Positions 5,978 through 10,985 of a stretch of DNA of 10,985 bases are shown here, piece by piece (within the stretch, counting starts at the first letter, position 1; the number at the start of each line of letters is the position of its first letter). Both the position numbers and the translations under genes were made by a program. The notes beneath the pieces are model-generated. The model did not search any database. It was given only the letters and a program-made list of their open reading frames with translations, and was not told the origin of the DNA. This stretch comes from Candidatus Magasanikiibacteriota bacterium (GTDB lineage: Bacteria; Patescibacteriota; Patescibacteriia; Magasanikbacterales; UBA922): the NCBI GenBank assembly GCA_016214105.1, contig JACRPD010000069.1:1-10985 (forward strand). The letters run 5' to 3'.

Positions 5978-8509
5978 CTAAACTAAACTATATCCCGCTT
6001 TTTCTTTTTTTAGTATATAGTTTTTCTTCTTTTTTTCTTTCTCCATAATTTTAACCACCAGCTCTTGTAGGACATCGCGGATGACTTTATCAACTTGGCG
6101 CGCGCCGAATTCTTCGCTGAATGATTCAGAAGCCAGGGAGGCAATCGCGGTTTGGTCGGATTTGATATTAATCAGTTGATTTTTACCCAATTGTTCGTTG
6201 ACCTGCCGCAAGTTTGCTTCCACGATTTTGGCGACCGCGGCTTGAGTGAGGGGCGAGAAAATTTCCACGGAATCCAGGCGGTTGATCAACGCCGGCGAAA
6301 ATTCGTCTTTTAATTTGCCGGTGACAGTTTGATCGCGATTTTTTATATCTTTCGCGTCCCGACCAAAGCCGATGCCGGCGGATTTGAAGAATTCCGAGCC
6401 GAGATTGGTGGTTAAGATAATTATCGCGTGATTAAAGTGGGTTTTTTTGCCATTGCTGTCAGTCAATTGTCCTTCGTCTAAAATTTGCAAAAGAAGTTTG
6501 ACCACATCGCGGTGGGCTTTATCAATTTCATCAAACAACACCACGCAGTAAGGCTTTTGTTTGATATCATCTAAAAATCGGTTGCGGTCTTTGTGGCCGA
6601 TATATCCGGCAGGGGAGCCGAGGAGCTTCGCGGTGCTGTGCGGTTCGGAAAATTCGCTCATATCAAGTTTGGCCAGCGATTTTTCATCATTATAAAGTTC
6701 GCGCGCTAGCACTTTTGCCAGTTCGGTTTTGCCAACCCCGCTCGGTCCGGCAAAAAGGAAAGAAGCCAGCGGCTTGCGGCGGTCGCGCAATCCTAAATAT
6801 GATTGGCGCAGGTGTTTGATGATTGATCCTATTACTTCATCTTGGCCAATGATTTGTTTCTTCAATCTGTCTGACAGGTCGGCAAGTTTTTTCCACTCAT
6901 CGGCTAAGATTGTCTCTGAACCGATACCCAGCCGCCGCTCCAGCACGCGGGCGATATCTTGGCGCGTGATTTTACTGCCGACGGTCTTTTTCGCGTTAGC
7001 CGTTTTTTGATTTAAAAGACTGATTTGGTCTTCTATTTCTTTCAATTCATTTTTTAATTCCAACGCCGCGTCCAGCTGTTCTTTTTTGATCGCGGTTATT
7101 TTTAAATTTATGCACCGCTCTTTTAACGCCAAAAATCTTTGTCTTTGCGCCTCAATCGGCGTGTGTTTTTGTTTGGTCCGCGCCGCTGCGCAGGCTTCGT
7201 CAAGCAGATCAATCGCTTTGTCCGGCAGAAAATTATCGTGGATGTAGCGTACGCTCAATTCCACGGCCGCGTCCGCCGCGTCATCGTTGATTTTTACGTT
7301 ATGATAATCTTCATAGTATTTTTTAATTCCGCGCATAATTGCTTTTGCGTCATTTTCCGTCGGCTCGTCAATGATAATCGATTGAAAGCGCCGTTCCAGC
7401 GCCGGATCGGAAGCGATGTATTTTTTGTGTTCGTCAATCGTGGTGGCGCCGATGCAGCGCAGGTTGCCGCGCGCCAAGGCCGGTTTTAAAATATTCGCCG
7501 CGTCCATCGCGCCCTGGCTGGAGCCGGCGCCGATGATATTGTGCAATTCATCAATAAATAAAATATAATCCGGGGATTTGGCGATTTCATCCACGATTTG
7601 TTTTAAACGCGCTTCGAATTCGCCGCGGTAAATCGTCCCGGCTAAAAGCATGGTAACATCAAGCGCGAAGATTTTTTTATTTTTTAAAATATCCGGCACA
7701 TTACCCTCGCTGATTCTTTTCGCCAATCCCTCCACAATCGCGGTTTTGCCGACACCGGGTTCTCCGACCAAAACCGGATTGTTTTTTGTTCTACGCGAGA
7801 GAATGTGGATTACCCGTTCAATTTCATTTTCCCGGCCAATGACCGGGTCAATGTTCTTTTGCGCGTCTTTATCGGTTAAATTATTAGTAAAAATATCCAA
7901 AGCGGTGATTTGCGGCTTTTTATTTTTACTGTTGGCAGCAAGTTGTTGCGGGCGGGGAAGCGCGCCAATATTTTCTTTTCCAACCATTTCCTCCAAATGT
8001 TCCATCACGCTAGACACATCTTCAATTTCCGGAAAACGGCTCGTGCTTTGGAAAATATCATCAAGCTGGTTATTAACATCTTCAAGAGATATTTTATTTT
8101 GTTTCAGCGCAGTTTCAATTTCTTGGCTATGTCCGACAACCAAAGCAAACAACAAATGTTCGGTGCCGATATGGTGGTGGTTGCGTTCGTAAGCGACTAA
8201 AATCGCGCGTTCAACCGCTTGTTTGGCTTTAGCGTCAAGTTCCGGCAGATTGGCAATGGCGATATCGCCTTTATTTCGGCGCAGTCGCAGTTTTTCCGAA
8301 AGCAGGTTTAAAGCATGTTTTTGGTTGAAATTAAACCTCACCAGCACTTCCGCCCCCACCGAACCCTTTTCTTCGCTTAAAGACAACAAAAGATGCAGAG
8401 GGGAAACCTCGTCATGTTCAAGAGAATTTGCCAGCGTCATGGCTTTGGCGATCACATTGCGCAAATGCGTGGAAAAGCGGTCCAAAAGCTGGGTTGGGTT
8501 GGTAGACAT
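5978..8509 (-). CDS. clpC: ClpC-type AAA+ unfoldase, ATP-dependent Clp protease ATP-binding subunit
   Basis: 843 residues, normal length for ClpC. In order: a double Clp N-domain (1-150); AAA1 with Walker A GEPGVGKT (249-256), pore loop YRGEFE (294) and Walker B ILFIDELH (316); a short middle region with a UVR-like helix (KEQLDAALELKNELKEIE, 476-493) in place of the long ClpB M-domain; AAA2 with Walker A GPSGVGKT (588), pore loop GYIGHKD (635), Walker B VVLFDEID (656), sensor TTN (700), arginine finger region INRLD (742) and sensor-2 GAR (802). The tripeptide IGF at 713-715 sits where ClpA/ClpC carry the ClpP-docking loop, so it should feed substrates to ClpP rather than act as a ClpB disaggregase. 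No clpP lies in the window. It is divergent from the mutase gene, with its own predicted promoter and no Shine-Dalgarno. Confidence 0.95.
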   Translation of the reverse strand: MSTNPTQLLDRFSTHLRNVIAKAMTLANSLEHDEVSPLHLLLSLSEEKGSVGAEVLVRFNFNQKHALNLLSEKLRLRRNKGDIAIANLPELDAKAKQAVERAILVAYERNHHHIGTEHLLFALVVGHSQEIETALKQNKISLEDVNNQLDDIFQSTSRFPEIEDVSSVMEHLEEMVGKENIGALPRPQQLAANSKNKKPQITALDIFTNNLTDKDAQKNIDPVIGRENEIERVIHILSRRTKNNPVLVGEPGVGKTAIVEGLAKRISEGNVPDILKNKKIFALDVTMLLAGTIYRGEFEARLKQIVDEIAKSPDYILFIDELHNIIGAGSSQGAMDAANILKPALARGNLRCIGATTIDEHKKYIASDPALERRFQSIIIDEPTENDAKAIMRGIKKYYEDYHNVKINDDAADAAVELSVRYIHDNFLPDKAIDLLDEACAAARTKQKHTPIEAQRQRFLALKERCINLKITAIKKEQLDAALELKNELKEIEDQISLLNQKTANAKKTVGSKITRQDIARVLERRLGIGSETILADEWKKLADLSDRLKKQIIGQDEVIGSIIKHLRQSYLGLRDRRKPLASFLFAGPSGVGKTELAKVLARELYNDEKSLAKLDMSEFSEPHSTAKLLGSPAGYIGHKDRNRFLDDIKQKPYCVVLFDEIDKAHRDVVKLLLQILDEGQLTDSNGKKTHFNHAIIILTTNLGSEFFKSAGIGFGRDAKDIKNRDQTVTGKLKDEFSPALINRLDSVEIFSPLTQAAVAKIVEANLRQVNEQLGKNQLINIKSDQTAIASLASESFSEEFGARQVDKVIRDVLQELVVKIMEKEKKKKNYILKKEKAGYSLV

Positions 8510-8520
8510 AGGGTACAGCT

Positions 8521-8550
8521 ACACACCGCAAGCGGTCTTGCAGTTTGTGT
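8521..8550. promoter_or_regulatory. Inverted repeat in the divergent promoter region (candidate operator or 5' UTR hairpin)
   Basis: ACACACCGCAAG (8521-8532) and CTTGCAGTTTGTGT (8537-8550) are imperfect inverted copies around CGGT. On the mutase side the right half covers the -35 box TTGCAG. On the clpC side the element lies wholly in the predicted leader RNA, where it can fold just upstream of the ATG. It matches neither CIRCE (HrcA) nor the CtsR heptad repeat. Confidence 0.45.
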
Positions 8551-8566
8551 ATTTTTCGTCTATATT
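8538..8566 (+). promoter_or_regulatory. Predicted sigma70-type promoter for the mutase gene
   Basis: TTGCAG (8538-8543), a 17-bp spacer, then TATATT (8561-8566), with a start site near 8573 and a leader of about 25 nt before the ATG at 8598. It shares the AT-rich -10 region with the clpC promoter on the other strand. Confidence 0.5.
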
Positions 8567-8592
8567 ATATACTGTTAAAGCTAAAAAAGCAA
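8564..8592 (-). promoter_or_regulatory. Predicted sigma70-type promoter for clpC
   Basis: On the minus strand, TTGCTT (8592-8587), a 17-bp spacer, then a perfect TATAAT (8569-8564). The start site would be near 8557, giving a leader of about 48 nt. The -10 box overlaps that of the opposing mutase promoter. Confidence 0.5.
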
Positions 8593-8597
8593 AAGTT

Positions 8598-9983
8598 ATG
8601 TTATTTCCAGAACACATTTTTAAAGCATACGATATTAGAGGGCTGTATCCCCAAGAACTAAACGAGGAATTGGCCTATAAAATCGGTCGCGCTTTCGCGC
8701 AATTGCGTCAAAAAGAAATTGGGAAAGATAGGATAAAAATAGTCGTCGGCCATGATATGCGGCTTTCCTCGCCGGCCTTGTTTGCTGAAATGAAAAGAGG
8801 TTTGGTAGAACAAGGCGCGGATGTTGTTAATATTGGCTTGTCGCCCACGCCGACGTTTTATTTTGCCGCGTCATATTATAGTTATGACGGCGGGATGCTA
8901 GTATCCGCTTCGCACAATCCCAAAGAATACAATGGAATAAAGATTGTTAGGGCTGGAGCAGCGCCGTTTGGCAAAGGAACAGGCATGGAAGAATTGCGCG
9001 ACCTGGTGAAATTGGGTTTGCCCGGCGTAGTTTCGACATCAGTCGGGACGAAGACGGGTGTTGAAGAAAAAAGAGAAGGAGTGGTGGATGAAGAAGCTAA
9101 ACTTTGCGAAACTTTTGTTGATTTAAAAAAAATTAAACCGATGAAGATCGCGCTGGATACGGCGAATGCGATGGGGATTGTTTATTTGGATCGGATGTTT
9201 AAGGATTTACCGCGAATGAAATTAGTCAAAATCAATTCTAAATTAGATGGGACATTTCCGGCTCATCAGGCAGACCCTTTGCAGGAGAAAAATTTGGAGG
9301 ATTTGAAAAAGTTAGTTATGGCGGAAAAGGCGGATATCGGCATTGCCACAGACGGCGATGGGGATAGAGTATTTTTTGTTGATAATGAAGGCAAAAGAAT
9401 AAAACCCGAAATAATGCGGGGAATTATCGCTCAGACCTTTTTGCGCGACAATCCAGGGGCGGTGATATGTTATGATATTCGCCCGGGCAAAATTACCGAG
9501 GATATGATTTTGGCGGCCGGCGGCAAGCCATCGGTCACCATGGTTGGCCATTCTTTGATTAAAAAACAGATGTTGGAGACCGGGGCGGTTTTTGGCGGCG
9601 AATCGTCAGGGCATTTTTTCGTGAAATTTCCACACGGAGTTTATGAAGCGCCGATTATCGCCGCCTTGCGGTTTTTACAGGAGTTGTCCGCCAGCGGATT
9701 GTCAGCAGCCGAATATATTAAACCGCTGGATAAATATTTTCATTCCGGCGAAATTAATTTCACTGTTAAAGATAAAGACGGCGTTTTGCGCCGGCTTAAA
9801 GAAAAATACGCTGACGCAAAAATAAATGATTTAGATGGCTTGACATTCACTTATCCGAATTTTTGGTTTAATGTCCGCGCCAGCAATACCGAACCGTTGT
9901 TGCGGTTGAATTTGGAGGCGATGGCAGATGAATTGATGAAAGAGAAAAGTATAGAGATCAGAGAAATAATAGAAGCAACTTGA
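8598..9983 (+). CDS. Phosphomannomutase/phosphoglucomutase (alpha-D-phosphohexomutase family)
   Basis: 461 residues, typical for the AlgC/ManB branch. It interconverts hexose 6-phosphate and 1-phosphate via a phosphoserine, supplying sugar-1-phosphates for nucleotide sugars and surface glycans in the cytoplasm. All four active-site loops are present: SASHNP with catalytic Ser105, the metal loop TDGDGDR (251-257), the sugar-binding loop GGESSGH (333-339), and the phosphate-binding loop RASNTEP (427-433). The N-terminal FKAYDIRG is also characteristic. Start chosen at ATG 8598, where the family N-terminus begins and after the promoter; an in-frame extension back to 8223 lies over clpC and has no family similarity. 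No Shine-Dalgarno is visible. Whether mannose or glucose phosphate is preferred cannot be read from sequence, so no gene symbol is given. A terminator follows. Confidence 0.95.
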   Translation: MLFPEHIFKAYDIRGLYPQELNEELAYKIGRAFAQLRQKEIGKDRIKIVVGHDMRLSSPALFAEMKRGLVEQGADVVNIGLSPTPTFYFAASYYSYDGGMLVSASHNPKEYNGIKIVRAGAAPFGKGTGMEELRDLVKLGLPGVVSTSVGTKTGVEEKREGVVDEEAKLCETFVDLKKIKPMKIALDTANAMGIVYLDRMFKDLPRMKLVKINSKLDGTFPAHQADPLQEKNLEDLKKLVMAEKADIGIATDGDGDRVFFVDNEGKRIKPEIMRGIIAQTFLRDNPGAVICYDIRPGKITEDMILAAGGKPSVTMVGHSLIKKQMLETGAVFGGESSGHFFVKFPHGVYEAPIIAALRFLQELSASGLSAAEYIKPLDKYFHSGEINFTVKDKDGVLRRLKEKYADAKINDLDGLTFTYPNFWFNVRASNTEPLLRLNLEAMADELMKEKSIEIREIIEAT

Positions 9984-10008
9984 CACGATTTAATAATTAT
10001 ACTATTAT
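9980..10008 (+). promoter_or_regulatory. Consensus-like promoter upstream of the GC-rich gene
   Basis: TTGACA (9980-9985, a perfect -35 overlapping the mutase stop codon), a 17-bp spacer, then TATTAT (10003-10008, five of six -10 matches). The predicted start near 10015 lies inside the left arm of the terminator stem, so a short version of that hairpin would form in the new transcript as well. Confidence 0.45.
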
Positions 10009-10046
10009 AACAATCCGGTCGAAGTTCGGCCGGATTGTTCTTTTTT
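10009..10046 (+). terminator. Rho-independent terminator after the mutase gene
   Basis: A 13-bp stem, AACAATCCGGTCG (10009-10021) with CGGCCGGATTGTT (10027-10039), one G-T wobble and an AAGTT loop, is followed by C and six T (10041-10046). It lies 25 bp past the mutase stop. Confidence 0.88.
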
Positions 10047-10049
10047 GCA

Positions 10050-10055
10050 AGGAGG
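10050..10055 (+). promoter_or_regulatory. Strong Shine-Dalgarno that sets the start of the GC-rich gene
   Basis: AGGAGG, within GCAAGGAGGAGAGAG, ends six nucleotides before the ATG at 10062. It is the only strong ribosome binding site in the window and picks this start over the in-frame ATG at 10035, which lies inside the terminator. Confidence 0.8.
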
Positions 10056-10061
10056 AGAGAG

Positions 10062-10760
10062 ATGAATAAGTTGCGGGATCTGGTTCGCGCTGTGTGGCTG
10101 TTGGCGATTTTCGCCCTGGGGATGGTCGTGGCGTTCGTGCTTGACATCATTGATTGGATCTGCGTGCCGGCGCCGCCGAGTAATGGTGAGGACATCATCA
10201 CACCACTGGAGGATGGTCAGGTACCGGAACACCTCCAGCCGATCGTCGCCATCAGGCGCGAAGCCGCGTTGGTGAAGGACTACCGCGGACCGATAGCGTG
10301 GTACTTTCGGGGGAATGTGACGTTCGCGAAGCTTGTCGCTGAATTCGGCCATGCGCGGGTGCTGCGGAAGATCTTCGGTCAGCAGACGGACGGCATCTGG
10401 CCGAATCAACCAATGATCGTTTTCTGGTCGCCGTGGGAAGTCCTCACTGAACGTGGTGATGGCCAACTGTCAGTTTTGAAGAAAGACTGGGGTTTGCCAA
10501 ACAACCACGAGGTGTCCCGCGGACGCGTTCTGGTTCTTTATCTACTACTGTTGTGCCACCATCGTTTCACCGGTCAATCGGCGTTGCCAAGCGGCCACTG
10601 GTTGCAGACGGAGACCTTCAGAGATGGTTATCAGGCTCATATCGGCTACGGCGTTTGGACTGGCTACAGAATCAACCTGCGCGGCGGTGTTGACGCAACA
10701 AGCTACTACATGCTCGGCATAGAGCCCGCCCACAACTTTTTTTTCAAGCAGGCCGCATAG
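10062..10760 (+). CDS. GC-rich gene for a membrane-anchored protein of unknown function
   Basis: 232 residues, not recognised. One N-terminal hydrophobic helix (about 10-32, VWLLAIFALGMVVAFVLDII) is followed by a soluble part rich in Trp (nine in total) and aromatic residues, with segments such as WPNQPMIVFWSPWEVL (113-128), LVLYLLLLCHHRF (157-169) and GVWTGYRINLRGG (197-209). No catalytic motif is evident. Base composition differs sharply from the neighbours: 63% GC at 10081-10140 and 65% at 10201-10260, against 40% in a mutase stretch (9781-9840), with CTG, CGG and GTG codons common. It is bracketed by its own promoter, a strong Shine-Dalgarno and a downstream hairpin. This suggests an independently transcribed, probably acquired cassette (inference). 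A long antisense frame over it is expected from the GC content and is not called. Confidence 0.75.
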   Translation: MNKLRDLVRAVWLLAIFALGMVVAFVLDIIDWICVPAPPSNGEDIITPLEDGQVPEHLQPIVAIRREAALVKDYRGPIAWYFRGNVTFAKLVAEFGHARVLRKIFGQQTDGIWPNQPMIVFWSPWEVLTERGDGQLSVLKKDWGLPNNHEVSRGRVLVLYLLLLCHHRFTGQSALPSGHWLQTETFRDGYQAHIGYGVWTGYRINLRGGVDATSYYMLGIEPAHNFFFKQAA

Positions 10761-10776
10761 GCCTGTCCTACCAAAA

Positions 10777-10824
10777 GTCCTCCGATGTGCATCGGAGGAC
10801 AAATCGTTTCTGAAGGATTTTTTT
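10777..10824 (+). terminator. Strong hairpin downstream of the GC-rich gene, probable terminator
   Basis: Perfect 11-bp stem GTCCTCCGATG (10777-10787) / CATCGGAGGAC (10790-10800) with a two-base loop, 16 bp after the stop. The T7 run (10818-10824) comes 17 bases later, behind a weak AAATC/GATTT stem, so this is not a textbook terminator. On the opposite strand the stem is followed by four T. Confidence 0.55.
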
Positions 10825-10886
10825 GTGTTTTTAATAAAAAATTTTGAGTTAATAGACACTTTGGTGGGGCTAAAAAATTACTTTTG

Positions 10887-10895
10887 TGGCATAAT
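10887..10895 (+). promoter_or_regulatory. Possible extended -10 promoter for the right-edge gene
   Basis: TGGCATAAT provides an extended -10 (TGn plus CATAAT, five of six matches). No good -35 lies at the usual distance. A start near 10902 would give a leader of about 22 nt to the ATG at 10924. The rest of 10825-10923 is AT-rich and shows nothing else. Confidence 0.3.
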
Positions 10896-10923
10896 GTAGA
10901 TAAAAATTTAACCTAAAATACAT

Positions 10924-10985
10924 ATGCCTTCAAAAAAAGTGCCCAAAATGCCTTGATTGCAAGGTAAAAAAGAATGGTAAAAGAA
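10924..10985 (+). pseudogene. Start of a zinc-ribbon protein, possible transposase, frame broken in an A7 run (partial)
   Basis: From ATG 10924 the frame reads MPSKKVPKMP and stops. Removing one A from the A7 run at 10932-10938 gives MPSKKCPKCLDCKVKKNGKR, open to the window edge. The C-x2-C-x2-C cluster followed by a basic KNGK is the style of N-terminal zinc ribbons in several IS transposases (IS1/IS1595-like), so a mobile element is plausible, but only about 20 residues are visible. The frame difference could be a real disabling mutation, a homopolymer sequencing error, or a slippage site, since some insertion sequences make transposase by slippage on A-runs. No terminal inverted repeat could be identified. 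Confidence 0.4.

Noticed and set aside
7650..8192. Long plus-strand open frame (180 codons) inside clpC
   Set aside because: It is antisense to a fully conserved part of ClpC (N-domain to Walker A), and its translation has no domain features.
8223..8597. 125-codon in-frame N-terminal extension of the mutase
   Set aside because: It lies antisense over clpC and across the intergenic promoters, shows no family similarity, and the normal mutase N-terminus begins at 8598.
8510..8597. CIRCE (HrcA) or CtsR operator in front of clpC
   Set aside because: Neither TTAGCACTC/GAGTGCTAA nor the GGTCAAA heptad repeat is present; the inverted repeat there has a different sequence.
10005..10466. 153-codon minus-strand frame over the GC-rich gene
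   Set aside because: High GC suppresses stops on the antisense strand. It runs through the terminator and has no ribosome binding site, while the plus-strand gene has one.
10924..10956. Ten-residue peptide MPSKKVPKMP as a real small gene
   Set aside because: It has no ribosome binding site, and the sequence after the A7 run makes a far better zinc-ribbon frame if one base is removed.
10924..10985. UGA read as Gly (Gracilibacteria/Absconditabacteria code), which would extend the right-edge frame
   Set aside because: TGA clearly ends the mutase, beta-propeller and C39-fusion genes, and the extended frame would still stop at TAA after a few residues.

Overview
The window looks like a chromosomal piece from a Patescibacteria (CPR)-type bacterium. 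It has about 40% GC over most of its length and very tight gene packing, with 1-nt gaps and ATGA stop/start overlaps. Almost no gene has a Shine-Dalgarno sequence. It carries exported cysteine-rich proteins with a two-helix segment resembling the VirB2/TrbC-like pilins common in that group. TGA is used as a stop, which argues against the Gracilibacteria/Absconditabacteria code. The assignment is inference from gene style, not from a marker gene.

Left part (1-5940, minus strand, read right to left): six genes in a probable operon. In transcription order they are a small basic helical protein, a Pro/Glu/Gln-rich membrane protein flanked by coiled coils, a membrane-anchored TolB/WD40-like beta-propeller, and a membrane-anchored DsbA-family thiol oxidoreductase (CEHC). 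Then come two tandem paralogues. Each has a signal peptide, an eight-cysteine domain and a two-helix pilin-like hairpin. The complete copy continues into an extracytoplasmic C39-like cysteine peptidase; the other runs off the left edge. Everything after the first gene is predicted membrane-bound or exported. The DsbA-like enzyme is a natural candidate for forming disulfides in the eight-cysteine domains. A 119-bp composite inverted repeat sits between the DsbA-like gene and the paralogue pair.

Middle (5941-9983): a third hairpin of the same repeat family separates this operon from clpC, which encodes a two-ATPase unfoldase with an IGF ClpP-docking tripeptide. Divergent from clpC is a phosphomannomutase/phosphoglucomutase gene. 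The 88-bp intergenic region between them holds two back-to-back sigma70-type promoters that share their -10 region, plus an inverted repeat.

Right part (9984-10985): a terminator follows the mutase gene. Next is a compositional outlier: a GC-rich (about 63-65% where counted) 232-codon gene of unknown function. It has the only strong Shine-Dalgarno in the window, an upstream consensus-like promoter and a strong downstream hairpin. The last 60 bases appear to be the start of a zinc-ribbon protein, possibly a transposase, whose reading frame is broken by one base in an A7 run.

The main lead is the exported cysteine-rich/pilin-like/C39 fusion, its gene-converted tandem paralogue and the DsbA-like and beta-propeller neighbours. 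Together these could be an undescribed CPR envelope or surface system.
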